DNA of 64,000 nt from Harmothoe impar. Lineage: Eukaryota > Annelida > Polychaeta > Phyllodocida > Polynoidae. The stretch is taken from assembly GCA_947462335.1 (NCBI GenBank), contig OX381708.1, positions 9,238,001 to 9,302,000 of the forward strand, given 5' to 3'. Of the stretch, positions 30,128 to 43,238 are shown piece after piece; positions within the stretch are counted from its first letter, which is position 1; the number at the start of each line of letters is the position of its first letter. The translations under genes were made by a program, and so were the position numbers. The notes under the pieces are model-generated. The model saw only the letters and a program-made list of their open reading frames with translations, ran no database searches and was not told the origin of the DNA.

Positions 30128-31230
30128 TAGCTGAAGTTATAGTTGTTAATGACCTCTTTTTCATAAAAAGTACCAAAATTCCACATTTTCCCCTATTTTC
30201 CCCTGTTTTCAACAATTTCCAAGTGACTATGCTACTTTGAACAGCTCTGTAGAGCTTAAGGTAGGTCGATAGCATTGACTCAAAGAGTTTAGAATTTTAC
30301 CTAATTTTTTCCAGAGGTACCTTAGATCAATTAGAACAAATATTTGAAGAAAAAATAGGGGGGTCCCGCACTACTTTTTTAACTACAGAATTTTGAAAAA
30401 TTAAAATATTTTGATTTTTCTCTAAAAAATAGAAAAAAACATCATAAGTCCTGTAATTTTATTTTGTCATAACCTGCAACGACAAAAATATGAAACATCA
30501 CACAATGAGGGCCCAGATATTTCTCTTTGTTCTAAAAATACTTTTATGGTTCTGTGATGTGGCATTCTGGGTAAAAAAAAAAGTTTGGTTGAAAATATTG
30601 ATTAATTTGTCAACAATTAAACACAAAATCGATTAAAATCAATAGTAAAAAAGTTGTCATTTTTCTGAAAATTTATGAAATGAATTTTAAGATCATTTGC
30701 AAGCTAGTAAGACTAAATTTAACTAGGGTGACGTGCACTATTTTGGTGTTTTGGGCCTTTGAAGTAAAAAAGTACTGCAAAAGTGGGCTAAATAAGATAT
30801 TTGAAGTATTGTATTATGGGTAAAATGCTAATAATCATGTTATGAAATGGTCTCATTATGTAGCCTGGGATATATTTAAGCAATCTATTCACCTTAATAG
30901 TCCAAATTATATTATTTATTGGTTTATAAATATGGTTGATAACAAAATGTCAGAAATGCCAAAAAAATATACTTTAATTATTCAGGGATATTGAGAGGGC
31001 CGCGCCCTGCGCCATAGGCGCATTAAAATCGGGAATGGCGCATTGGAGTCCCTATAGGTGCGCCCTATGGCCCATAGGCTTTCTAGAACTGAAAGAATTT
31101 TATAAATATTCCAATTAGAACCAAAGTTAACATTCCTAAATCTAACAGCAGGTTTATTTTTTTTCAAAAACCAATCCCCCCCAAAAAATTCATCTAAATT
31201 CTCCCGGCTTAATCTGAAAATACATGGCTA

Positions 31231-31454
31231 CCGTAAAACCTCTCTGATAAGCCGACCTTTTGGGGGGATTTTACTTTAGGCTTGATTCGGCTTATAGCAT
31301 TGTCTCATAGAGGGGGGTCGGCTTATAACAGAGGTTTTTATCAAGTGCTTTATGGTTTAACCATGTTTAAATGGACCTAAATTCGGCTTATTATATTATC
31401 TCAAGGTGGGGGTAGGCTTATAAGGGAGGTCAGCTTATCAGAGAGGTTTTAGGG
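31231..31454. mobile_element. TA-flanked MITE nested in the TTAA element
   Basis: CCGTAAAACCTCTCTGATAA at the left and TTATCAGAGAGGTTTTAGGG at the right, with TA on both sides. Confidence 0.85.
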
Positions 31455-31467
31455 TATGTAATATGTG

Positions 31468-31668
31468 CCTCTACATCGGTACCCACAGACGCTGTTGAAT
31501 TTTAGCAAAAGGGGCATGGTGCTGTGTCAATTTTTATCCATATGAAGGATATACTAGAGCCTTTAAAAACTGTTTGTGTCCATCGATTTTTAAAAGGGCC
31601 ATGTTGCCCGTGTGGATTTTTAAAAGGGCCGTATCGCCCGTGTTGATTTTTACCCATGTAGGGGCACT
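31468..31668. mobile_element. hAT-like MITE, relative of 13662-13881
   Basis: Starts GTGCCTCTACATCGGTACC and ends TTACCCATGTAGGGGCAC, with the same GATTTTTA motifs inside. TSD no longer perfect. Confidence 0.7.
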
Positions 31669-33787
31669 GATATCAATACCGGGAATGGCTAGTATATGAC
31701 CATCCTTGCAGCAAGCATGCCTAAGTACGTCCATCTTAGTTACTTTATATTTTATATTGAAAAAAATAATATATTCCCAAACCGGGTTATATAGAGTCTA
31801 GATACTCAAATCAAAAACGATGAGGCAGGAAATTGGTCCTTTAAGTGGTCGACTTCGATTTAAAGGTTTATATATAAGTATTGTACTGTGGGAAGTATGA
31901 TGGCCCATTAACTCCCAAAATGGCGCATTCCTCTTGCTAAGGAGTGCGCCATTGTCCCATTAAAAAATATCCTATCAAGATCCCTGATTATTATACAAAA
32001 TAAAATGTCCAATAAAAAGCTCAATTTTGATCGGAATTGTCCAAAAAATTACATGGGTGATGAGGGTATATATGAGCATAGACACACCAAATATGAGGTC
32101 ATTCTGACATATTTAAGCTAGATGCGCAGAAACATGCGCAGTGGTCCCGTTTTCAATCGTATCGACCTACCTTAATAATTGAGATATAGCTAAAAGAAAG
32201 AAAAGGGTCCCAGGGAATGACAACTAGATAACTCCCCAATAATCAGAGCTGCTGAAAATGTTCTTTTTCCATCCCATAATGCTGTTCTAAGAAAAATGAA
32301 CGTTTTTGTTCCATTTACACTCCAGGGCTCCTGAAACCTTCCACAATGCAACAAATTTGATAAAAAAAAATTAAATATAATATGTATAGTCTCAACATAT
32401 CTGTGTCAAATAATGCACGCATATGTGTTGATTTGAACCAACCTATCACAACTCAATAACTCCTCAATTTCTTACTAAGCTTAATTTGGCTGCAGGGAAA
32501 TATACCTATATACTGACAGCTCATCCTGACTCACCTTACTTTAACGGGAGAACGGCCAAGGACTTAATATAGACTAGATTGATGTTTGAATGAGATATAA
32601 TAACTACATATTTAAGCTGGGAGAAGGGTGGAAACTGAGGGATCTAAAATGGCTAGATTGAATAGAAGGCAACTCATGTGGAATAAAGACCAGACATTTT
32701 CATGTAGATTTGGGTGACAAAAGGATCATATATTATCAGAAACGGTACAGTAAATCAAGCACTAGTCACAGGTCAGCAATATGAATAATAGATGTATAAT
32801 AAAGGTTTACCTAACTCACCAAGATGGATATAAGCTGGAGCAGGCTCTACAGAACAGATAGGACATCTTTACAGGTGAAAACTTCAGGGCAAACTGGCTG
32901 TCTTCAACCAGCAGCCAATCAAATGGCTTGGTGGAAGTCAGCTGATTGGCAACCTTGGAATGTTACATCAAACAACCAGACTATTTAGTTAAATACACAT
33001 TTATTCAGTAATGACTGGTGTTAAATCATAGGCCTAAGATTGGATATAATATTAAGGCATTGTGCCCAAAGATGGGGAAGATTTATTCAGTAAAGCCTGG
33101 GAAAGAGGTCACGGGCGTAATAGACGCAGTCTGCTTGCTGCGGCGATCTGCGTGTAGCGGTGGCGACCGGAACTAACCCTTTCCCGCCACATTACTATGG
33201 GAATGAACAGAACAGTAGACCCTAGGGCCAGACTAAAAATATTACGACTTGGTCAATGGATTTTGCACATGTATCTTATTTTCGGAAATGGTATTTTTTT
33301 GCAAAAAAAAAAGTCCATGGATAACACTAGTCTCATTTGTTGAAAAATTGAGAATTCTGTTTAAAAAAAACACCCGTTGGTGTCAGATATTGTTAACTTA
33401 AACAGAATACTGTTGGTCATATCATTATCTACATTCTATTAGCAAAAGGTGAAGGAGAATTCTTAAAAACCTAAAGCCACTTGATAATCAGTTTTGCACA
33501 CATTTTTTGTGAAAAAAGAGTCAGGGCAGGAGGCTCCCCCCCCCCATAAAGTGATGGTTTGCACGTGGAGATAAGGCCTAAAATACCCTTAGAGATAACA
33601 GCTGAGATATCAATAATTTTGCAACTTTTAATCTGAAATTTTCTTAGATACTGCCTTGTTTTTTCTCAAAAAAATAAGCAATGTGGCCCTTTTTAGAGGA
33701 TGCGGGTGCCGTATGCAAAGCTGATAATAGACTTTACTTTGGGGCATAACACATGGGTTTTTATAGTAGTAGAATGTAAAACTAAAC

Positions 33788-33949
33788 CTCAGTGTGCCGA
33801 TGCATTTCTTTCTGCTTCTGGATCTTACTCTGGGACAGTGGCACCATACTGCTGAGGTCATCCCAGGCGAGGGTAGCGCCCTGGGCCCCCACTGCCTTGG
33901 TGCCCAGGGTATCATTGAGGGCCAATGCAGCCTCCCCGTCTCCCGCAAC
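33788..33949 (-). CDS. Copy of gene 2 exon 7
   Basis: Acceptor ACACTTCAG and donor GTTTAG with 54 open codons, VAGDGEAALALNDTLGTKAV then GAQGATLAWDDLSSMV and a Lys/Gln-rich end. It shares about two thirds of residues with 61902-62057, while keeping frame and both splice sites. Confidence 0.6.
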
Positions 33950-34376
33950 CTGAAGTGTTATTATATGCTTACTCCTTTTTCTGTTGACAATGTGCAAAAT
34001 GTTTATAATTGATGGTTTCTATTAACTGCTGGCTGCATGTACCGCAAAGCCCCCATTATAGGACAACACCGCCCCCCCCCTCATAAGCATGGGCCCAGGT
34101 GGCGACAAGGAGAAGACTTGCCCCTGTTTGTGTACTACTTGCATTACTCTAGCTTAGTGCTAGTGACTGAATTTTGTGGATTTTTAATTTCTGTAAATAT
34201 AGCGAAAATATATACCCAGCAGAATAGATCACACAGATTTCTAGTACCGGGTAGTTAAGTGTTAATTTGGCCTCAAGATGTGTCATAGTATTAGAGGAGG
34301 TGGGGTTTCTAGGGTGATTATGCTAGCAGGATATATTACTTTACCTTGGAGCGGTGACGCTTGTCTCTCTGCTGCT

Positions 34377-34783
34377 TAATTCTGTTAATACTGAATACTA
34401 TTTTTAGCCAATAAACCTACAAAATAATGACAATTTATTCTTACCCTTTCCCGAAACATCCCATCTTTACCCAGAATGCCATTGCATACAACTGTAAAAT
34501 TATTTTTGCAGTAAAGTGGAACATATAGGCGTTTCACATGTGAGGTTTTAAATTTCTGTGCATAAATGTTGATATGAAAAAAAATCATGGAAGTTTTCAC
34601 AATTTTTTCTATTTTTTTGTGAAAAAAGAAAATACTTAAATTTTTCAAAATTCTGTATTTAAAAAAGTAGCTCGGGACCCCCTATATTTCTTTGCATTAT
34701 CCAATTCTATATGCTTTAGAGTGCATGTAGAAAAAAAATAGAGAGATTCTGTAACTTTGATCAAAGGGTAGCGACCCACCTTA
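34377..34783 (-). mobile_element. Partial copy of the TTAA element, breaking exon 6 of the gene 2 copy
   Basis: The right end reads GGGTAGCGACCCACC then TTAA. Its reverse complement matches 30257-30420, including GGGGTCCCG and CTACTTTTTTAA blocks. The exon homology stops where this sequence begins. Confidence 0.6.
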
Positions 34784-35072
34784 AGTGATTTAATTAATTA
34801 ATTGAAAGACTGAAGCTGTAAAAGATTGAGCGTGTGAGTGGCCTCACAGATGACTCAGGGTAAGCTGGGTCTGTAGCTTATCATGTACAGTTAGATATGG
34901 GATTCAAAGTGGTTGCATCATGCAGGAGAGACCCCCAACCCCTAGCTCTGTCAAAAAACAGTTAGATATGGGACTCCCTTATAATCATTTATTGGTCAAA
35001 TCTGGCATTAGAAATGAATTCCTTAAAAAGTACCCTCAAGTCATGTGTCATACATGTATGTTCTTACATTTC

Positions 35073-35342
35073 AGGCCAGCAGGTGGGTGTAGTGAGCAGG
35101 TGGGTGGGGAGCAGGTGGGTGTGGGAGAGCGGGTGGTTGTGGGCGACAGTCGCCAGCTGCGGGCATCCGCCGCCTTCCTACCCTGTGAAAAAGCAAGTCG
35201 GTCGGACTGTAAACGGTCAAGACATGGGTGGTATAGTTTCGTTCTGGACGTGTTGCATTCGCCGTCAGTGGATTATGGCGATATTGTACACGCCACCACC
35301 ACCGAACCCAGATCCAGCCCAACAGAAGAGCCTCAATTTGAA
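35073..35342 (+). CDS. Possible exon with Gly/Val repeats (dispersed family)
   Basis: After a CTTACATTTCAG acceptor, the frame PAGGCSEQVGGEQVGVGERV is followed by VVGDSRQLRASAAFLPCEKA and SRSDCKRSRHGW and stays open to 35342. Related copies at 14845-14591 (minus) and 51569-51720 (plus) keep the same frame and the KASRS motif; the copy at 22690-22860 is frameshifted. It may be an exon captured in a repeat, or a repeat that merely looks open. Confidence 0.35.
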
Positions 35343-35599
35343 TGAAGGGCCATCAGAACCTCAGTATCAAAAAAGGGGTCTGTGCAGTTCAGTTCGCTCT
35401 GTGCTGTGGTCGTCCCCACAGGGGATGGTGTGTGGATGGTGTAACCTGACACCACACTTCCCTATCAGCTGGAGGAGGCTGGAGGGGGCTGGTGAAACCA
35501 TAACACCATATGTGGGTGGTGGGACTCTAAATCCTAACCACAATGTACTTTATCAATTCTAGAGAATGACACCATAGTTATTCAAAGTATAATATAGAA

Positions 35600-35604
35600 T
35601 ATAG

Positions 35605-35673
<69 letters not shown>

Positions 35674-35686
35674 GCTATATATATAG

Positions 35687-35729
<43 letters not shown>

Positions 35730-35742
35730 CATATATATATAT

Positions 35743-35795
<53 letters not shown>
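35600..35795. repeat. (AT)n microsatellite
   Basis: About 195 bp of TA dinucleotides with a few AGCTAT and ACATAT interruptions. Similar tracts at 39668-39740 and 40080-40133. Confidence 0.95.
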
Positions 35796-35796
<1 letters not shown>

Positions 35797-36440
35797 TTCT
35801 GTCTGGATAGTCCAGGTGCCACAGTCCTTTTTTAGCCTAACCACTAATTACTTTATTAATTCCTGTAGGATTAGGCCAACCTTTAAAAAGAGAGTAGTCC
35901 AGGTGCCAAAGTCCCCTTTTATTCTTACTTTCCAGATAGTCCAGGTGCCAAAGTTCTTTTTTTTTAGCCTAAGCACAAATTATTTTATTGATTCCTGGAG
36001 ATTGTAGTTTTGTAGGATTAGGCCAAATTGATTGCGAAAAAAGAGTAGTCCAGGTGCCAAATCCATTTTTTCTCCTAACCACAATGGATTTCATCAATGC
36101 TACAGATGCACATGACACCATAGTTATTCAAAGTATGATTTAGGATATATATCTGGGGTTCTGTCCAGATAGTCCGGGTGCCATATTCCTATATTTAGCC
36201 TAACCACAATGTATTTTATTAATTCTGGGAGAGCCTGGAGATTGTAGCTTTATAGGATTAGGCCAAATTGATGGGGGAAAAAAGAGTAGTCCAGGTGCCA
36301 AATTCCATTTTCAAACCTAACCACAAGGTGTTTTATCAAATCTATGGATGCACATGACACCATAGTTATTCAAAGTACAATATAAGACATATATCTGGGG
36401 TTCTGTCCAGATAGTCCAGGTGCCATAGTCCTATACAGTC
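35796..36440 (+). repeat. Tandem copies of a TAGTCCAGGTGCCA repeat
   Basis: Several units built from AGTCCAGGTGCCA(A/T)AGTC, TTTAGCCTAACCACAA and TAGGATTAGGCCAA, unit length about 110-240 bp. Another copy is at 40136-40330, again beside an (AT)n tract. Confidence 0.85.
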
Positions 36441-37319
36441 CATCGACAAAGTGCGCAGAGACCGGCGACCCTCGGCCAGCGACCACTGTTTTGATATTTA
36501 GATAAGACCGAGGTGAGGCTCTCTATGTCTACCCCTCACACATTTTTCTCATTAATCCATCCTCTGGCTCGACACCCCCATTCTATACTTAGGACATGCT
36601 TCTAATAGGAATATTTGGAGAAAAAAATCACTGTTGGGAAGCTGAAGTCAAGGAGATACAGATTCCCATTTTTATTTCAATACAATATTTAGTTTTAAGA
36701 AATATCAATGCATCAAAACCATTGTCCAGTCCATAATATATACAGGCAGTTATCTCCTTATCTGTTTGAAGTGGACCCTCCCCTCCCATAAAACTCTCAT
36801 TACCATCCCCCTATTTCCCCCACCACCCCCTCACAGCAGGAGGCCAGAGCTGCTCATTTAGGGATGAGGTGACAGATACCACCTACTGTGCCTCTTATCT
36901 TACCGACATACCTACCCTAAAATGACACAGAAGTTCAGGAAAATGTGTCTAAATGCAATAAATCCTAGAAAAAGTTAAATGAAAGTCAAAAATAGTACAC
37001 CTATACCCTCATGTAGCCGTTGATCCCCCCAATAATCATGCAAACCTAGGAGTAAATTGGTGTGTAGGAACATGTTTTAATCATAACTTTACTTACATTG
37101 CTCTATAGAGGGTTGCAGACCTGGGTTGTCCAAGTTTTGTTATATGCATAGTTCAGCTACCAAAGAGGTGCTGGCAACCCTCCCCCTAGTGTAGAGCCCC
37201 ACACCACATGTCTGGGGATCAGATCACAACAAAGTCATGGTGACTCGATTTGGTTAGGCTTGTCGCTAGACTGTATATTTAGCCTAACCACAGTGATCCC
37301 ATACAAGGTGAAGGATGCG

Positions 37320-39668
37320 CAAGCCCATATGGGGGGAAGCGAGATGTGGGAGATGCCAAACAAGGGGTCAGACGGCTAAATTAGAGTGAGGAGAGACCAA
37401 ACGAGGTATCAGATAACTAAAAATAGGGTGGGCAAGGCCAAACAAGGTGTCAGATAGCTAAGAATGGGGTAAGTGAGGCCAAATGAAGGGTCAGATAGCT
37501 AAGAATTGGATTTTAAAAAAGAGAAGAGAGGTTAGATAGCTTAAAGCTGCTATACTACTTGCCACTCTCAAACCTATATTATCTTTGTTTGTATCTCAGA
37601 TGATTGTATAACCCTTTCCCTATTATAATCTGTCATTTATTTTGACAAGAGATTCTCAATATGTGCAAAACAAGACTCTAATTCCAGCTACTATTTATAT
37701 TCTGGTGGGCTTTGATAAGTTAGTGTTAAAAAATGACATCAGGTGGCAGCACTGAGTGGACTGCTACCTGCAAGTCTTGCATCGCTGATCTTACTAACAG
37801 AGTCTACTATTTCCTAGTGTAACACTGCAGATGGCGCCAACTTGTTGATATAATTAAGTGCTGAATAGAATGCTGGATCTTTATCTTTGAATTTAGCATA
37901 GTTAAAAGCCACAAATTTGATTGGGATCTTACCAGTACACTGCACTAAGGAGACCCTTTATAAATATGCAGAAAGTGAACGTTCTATATATCTGAGGTAG
38001 TATGGCAGCTTTAAAAATGGGTGGGAGAGGCCAGACAAGGGGTCAGGTAGCTAAAAATGGGGTGGGTGAGGCCAAACAAGGTGTCAGATAGCTAAAAATT
38101 GGGTGAGCGACGCCAAACAAGGTGTCAGATAGCTAGAAATGAGGTAAGTGAGGCCAAACGAGAGGTCAGATAGAAAGAAAAAAGGTGGGCGAGGCCAAAC
38201 AAGAGATCAGAGAGCTAAAGATGGGGTGGACGAGGCCAAACAAGGGGCCCTCCTATGGGCTCAAACACACATTGCTGGCGTCCCCAGGCCCTTGTATGGG
38301 TTTGCACACCCGGCCGATGTCATGAGGCCCTTGTATTGGCTCAAACACCCCTCGATATCCCTTGTATAGGCTCGCACAGCCCTCACTGGGGGCCCAAGGC
38401 CCTCATATGGACTCGCACACCCCTCTCTTCACCTTGTTTGTGCCCATAGACTCCTCAGCGAGGTGAGTATGAGCCCATACATGAGCCTGGTGACCACAGC
38501 CAAGAATGTGTGAGCCCATATGACCCCTCGTTTGGCCTCCCCCACCCTGGTTTTGGCTATCTGACCCCTTGTTTGGCTACTCCAATTCCATTTTTAGCTA
38601 TCTGACCTCTCTTGGTGCCTTTCTTACCCTATTCTTAACTATATGACCCTTCATTTGTCCTCTCCCACCCATTTCTAGCTATCTGACCCCTTGTTTGGCC
38701 TCTCCAATTCCATTTCTAGCATCTGACCTCTCGTTTGGCCTATTCTTAGCTATCTGACCCCTCGTTTAGCCTCATCCACCCTATTTTTAGCTATCTGGCC
38801 CCTTGTTTGGCCTCTCCCACCCTAGCTTTAGCTATATGACCCCTTGTTTAGCCTCTCCGATTCCATTTTTAGCTATCTGGCCCCTTGTTTGGCCTCTCCC
38901 ACCCCATTTTTAGCTACCTGACCCCTTATTTGGCCTCTCCCACCCTAGTTTTAGCTATCTGACCCCTCGTTTGGCCTCCCCCACCCTAGTTTTGGCTATC
39001 TGACCCCTTGTTTGGCTACTCCAATTCCTTTTTTAGCTCTCTGGCCCCTTGTTTAGCTTCTCCCACCCCATTTTTGGCTATCTGACCTCTCATTTGGCCT
39101 CTCCCACCCCCTTTTTTAGCTATCTGACCTCTCTTGGTGCCTTTCTTACCCTATTCTTAACTATATGACCCTTCATTTGTCCTCTCCCACCCATTTCTAG
39201 CTATCTGACCCCTTGTTTGGCCTCTCCAATTCCATTTCTAGCATCTGACCTCTCGTTTGGCCTCTCATACCCTATTCTTAGCTAAAGGACCTCTTGTTTA
39301 GCCTTGCTTTAGCCATTTTTAGCTACCCGACCCTTCTTCTGGCCTCTCCCACCCCATTTCTAGCTATCAGTCCCCTTGTTTGGCCTCGCTGCCCCTCATA
39401 TGGGCTCGCCCAACCCTCCCTTCACCTTGTATGGGTTCACACACCCCTCACTGCCCATTGAATGAGCTGCACGCCCCTCACTCGGGTAACCAGACCCTAG
39501 TATGGGCTCGCACACCCTCGCTGCTCCTCGTATGGACTGGCATACCCCATGCTGGGGTCCCAAGCCCGTTGAATGGCCTGACACATCCCTGGCAGGGGTC
39601 ACCAGGCACTCGATGGGCTGGCATACCCCTCGCTTCCCATTGTATGGGCTGCACACCCGTTGCTGGGG

Positions 39669-39712
<44 letters not shown>

Positions 39713-40077
39713 CAATATAATATATATATATATATATATACAGGGTTCTCCGCAGGATGAAAAAGCACACCGTACATTTCGCGTTAATTTTGATTATTTA
39801 AAGCATCGCGGCCCATATGGGGGTTCGGGGTGACTCCTCCAAGAAAATTTTGAAAAATAATGAATGTAAATTGGTATTTTTCAAAGCATTTTGGTAGATT
39901 TTTTAAAAGAAATTGCTAAAATAGGCACAACTTCTGTTCTAATTGGAGTATTTACAAAATTCAAAAACCTATGGATAGCTGAGAGCACACAGGCGGTGAT
40001 TCTGAGGGGATTTTACACAGGCGGCTGTAAAAAGCATACAGGCGGCCCACCTGTGTAATCCCTATGTGCGGAGAACC

Positions 40078-40121
<44 letters not shown>

Positions 40122-41745
40122 TTTATATATATATATGTGGATCTGTCCAGATAGTCCAGGTGCCAAAGTCCCTTTTTTAGCCTAACTTTATTTCATTAAT
40201 TCCTGGAGGGCCCAGAGATTGTAGTTTCATTGGATAAGGCCAAATTTCAAAAGGAGAGTAGTCCAGGTGCCAAAGTCCCTTTTTTTATCCTAACCACGAA
40301 GTATTTTATCAATTCTATAGAATGACAAACAAGGGGTCACATGGCTAAAAATGGGGTGGGAGAGGTCAAGTGAGGGGTCTGATAGCTAAAACTAGGATAA
40401 GTGAGGCCAAATGATGGATCAGGTACTAGAGATAGCTAAAAATGGGGTGGGCGAAGCCAAACAAGGAATCTGACCTCTGGTTTGGCCTCTCCCACCCCAA
40501 TTTTAGCTATCTGATCCCTTGTTTTGCCTCTCCCACCCCACTTTTAGCTATCTGACCCCTTGATAGGGTGCACGACGCAAAACGAGAGGTCAGATGGCTA
40601 AAAATGAGGTAAGTGAGGCCAAACAAGGCGTCAGATAGCTGAAAATTGGGTGGGAGTGGCTGAACAAGGGGTCAGATAGCCAAGAATGGAGTGGGAGGGG
40701 TCAAATAAGGGGCCAGATAGCTAAAAGTGGGGTGGGAGAGGCCAAGCAAGGGGTCAGATAGCTAAAAGTGGGGTGAGAGAGGCCAAATGAGGGGCCAGAC
40801 ACACCTGCGAAAGTGGGGACAGCCAGAGATGGGTTGGGAGAATACAGACCAGGGCAGGCAGGTCTGGTGGTGTAACAAAATCTGTTTTTGAAGTGGTCAC
40901 GGCACCAGTGTATTATATAGATAGCTAAAAATGGGATGGGAGAGGCCAAACAAGGGGGTCATAAAGCTAAAACTAGGGTGGGAGGTGCCAAACGAGGGGT
41001 CATATCGCTAAGAATTGGGTTAGAGAGGCCGAGCGAGAGGCCAGATAGCTAAAAAATGGGGTCAAACAAGGGGTAAGATAGCTATGAATTGTGCCTCTAC
41101 ATGGGTACCCATATTTTGGACCATGTTGCAGTGTTGATTTTCAGCAAAATGACTGTGTCGTCATGTCCGTTGATTATTAAAACCCCCGTGTTGCACATGT
41201 TGGATTTAAAACCCTCGTGTTGCCGGGTGGCCCGACGGGCCTTGGCCCCCCCCTTCCAAAAAAAGAGGAAGAAGAGAAAAGAAATGAGAAGAAAAGAGGG
41301 AAAGAGATAAAGAGATTTTGGAGTATTATTCATAGGGCCTGACTGAGGGCCTCTGATCTGGATGTTGTGTCCTAGAATGCATGAGAATGCACCATTTCAA
41401 GTCTAGATCAACAAACTGTTTTTGGGGGGTATGCCCCCAAAACCCCCCTAGTATAGCTAATGGGCTTTGATCGCGGGAAACACATAGTGACTTCCGGTTG
41501 GCCAGGTTTGGCCCCCCCCTCTAGACAATCCTGGATCCGCCACTGTTGGTTGGCCTCTCCCACCACATTTTTGGCTATCTTACCTCTCATTTGCCCTCTC
41601 TTACCTAATTCTTAGCTTTCCAACCCATCGTTTGGCCTCGCATAACCCATTTCTAGCTATATTACCCCTTGTTTGGCATTACCCACCCTATTTTGAGCTA
41701 TCTGACCCCTCGTCTGGCCCTCTCTCACCCTAGTTTTATATTATT
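37320..41745. repeat. 41-bp minisatellite with multiple orientation switches
   Basis: The unit GAGGCCAAACAAGGGGTCAG + ATAGCTAAAAATGGGGTGGG appears in plus orientation at 37320-37545, 37990-38245, 40320-40480 and 40560-41085. The reverse complement appears at 38515-39395, 40480-40560 and 41547-41745. Interspersed are a TATGGGCTCGCACACCCCTC repeat (38245-38450, 39385-39665), (AT)n tracts and other elements. Confidence 0.9.
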
Positions 41746-42203
41746 TGTTTTAATAGGTTAAACTGTCTCCCCCCCTTATGGCTCGAAAATCAGTGTGAGC
41801 GAGTTTTTTTTTTGTCCAAAACAAGTTAACATTTTTTGCCCCCCCCCCCCCAAGAGGGGTCCAAATGTTTTACACCCACATTCTTTTAAACCCCCTGTTG
41901 ATGAAAAATGATCACTCCCTTAATCATCCATGGGGGAGGGGGGGTTTGGTTGGTTTGAGGGGGGCCAAAAAAAACTTCTAGAGTGGGGGGGGGGGGGCAA
42001 AAAAAATTCAACTCCTCATTGGGGGGGGGGGTAAAAATGTCACCTCTTTTCAGCGAAAAAGCCTACACATTACTATAGTTAAAAGAGGGGGGGGCAGAAA
42101 AATTCTGAGGGGTCTCAAGGGGGGTGGCTGGAAAATCCACAAACCACCCCCCCCCCCCAAGGGTAAAAAAGTGCCCTACCAGCTTTCAATATGATAAAGT
42201 GTA

Positions 42204-42311
42204 CCCAGTGGGCACAAAATTCTGTCCAATGTTGAATCCACATTGATCCAACATTGAATCAACATTGACAACAATTTATCAATGTTGATTCAATGTTGTG
42301 TGCCCACTGGG
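42204..42311. mobile_element. 108-bp MITE with CCCAGTGGGCACA termini, second intact copy
   Basis: Same TIRs and same length as 13480-13587, flanked by TA on both sides. Confidence 0.8.
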
Positions 42312-43238
42312 TAAGGAGTAGTGAGGCCCAGCCCCTGTGACTTCATCCCCATGGTATCAAGTGTCAAGAACAACCACAGAGTTTACCCTTATCAGGTGCT
42401 AATTAGGTGCAGGCCACCCCAGGGTCTGCCGGCGTCGGGAGCTAGATCAAGCTGATTACGGAGTGAACTGGACTGTGTGGGGCGGCAACAGGCATATACC
42501 TTGATCACAGAGTCAGTGCCTACCCTGGGATCTGTCCACACATTTATGAAATTCAAGATAATTCAAGATAGTTGGAAGAGAACTAGCCAAAAAGGTGTTA
42601 CCAAAAATGTCTCACCTAGTAATACAAGATAGTCCCCATTGACTTTGCACTGGAAATGTGTGGACTGTAATGTAGACAAATGTCCACTTTAGTAGTTAAG
42701 TGTTTGATTTTCCAGATACATGTTTTCCTAGTTTTTGGTGACATTTTCTTAATTAAATATTTTGATGGGTTGGAACAAGATATTTGCAATATCTTTGGGT
42801 CTACCATGTAGGTGAATGTCTGATTGTTCAATACCATCTATGAATTTATAGGATGAATATTTCATAGGTAAAATTTACTCTAAAGTAGAGTGACCAACTA
42901 TCTTGAAATGCCTGCCCAAAACCATCGCAAAAGACTCAGGCAGGTAACCCTGAGTCAATAATTTCAGGAACAATTAATTTGATACCTTTGTACAATTTGC
43001 ATTTGACAACTCATGGATGTATGCCCACGCACATGCACACACATGCATGTGTGCGTACAGTAAACTACAACGAGCATGACTACAACAAGCACTGGCTGAC
43101 AATGAATGGGGGATGCCCTCTCATAGCCCCCCCCCCCCCTCCCCAAGGCCACCTCCCCACAAGCAGACCCGAAACAACAGTCTCACACGGCCATATCAAA
43201 GGGGGAAGGCACACAGCACCCCGCCCCCCCCTGTCCCC

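Larger units (their letters stand above)
30257..32175. mobile_element. 1.9-kb element with TTAA target sites
   Basis: GGTAGGTCGATA after TTAA (left) and TATCGACCTACC before TTAA (right) form perfect 12-bp TIRs. Two smaller MITEs (31231-31454 and 31468-31668) sit inside. TTAA duplication is characteristic of piggyBac-type elements, but the TIR does not match the usual CCC start. No transposase frame seen. Confidence 0.65.
29613..34376 (-). pseudogene. Inverted partial copy of gene 2 (exons 6-8)
   Basis: Three blocks on the minus strand follow the order of gene 2 exons 6, 7 and 8. At 34376-34345 are the last 32 nt of exon 6 (QQRDKRHRSK) with an intact donor. At 33949-33788 is a full exon 7 copy, open, with two extra codons. 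At 29705-29613 is an exon 8 copy that runs to a TGA. Introns are also similar near the exons. Exon 6 is cut off where sequence of the TTAA-flanked repeat family begins, so the copy is probably non-functional, although exons 7 and 8 remain open. Confidence 0.75.

Noticed and set aside
35559..35844. Ile/Tyr-repeat open frames
   Set aside because: Direct translation of an (AT)n microsatellite.
39380..39777. Open frames with recurrent WARTP and GSHTP motifs
   Set aside because: They overlap the TATGGGCTCGCACACC repeat and an (AT)n tract, and are open on both strands with no splice support.
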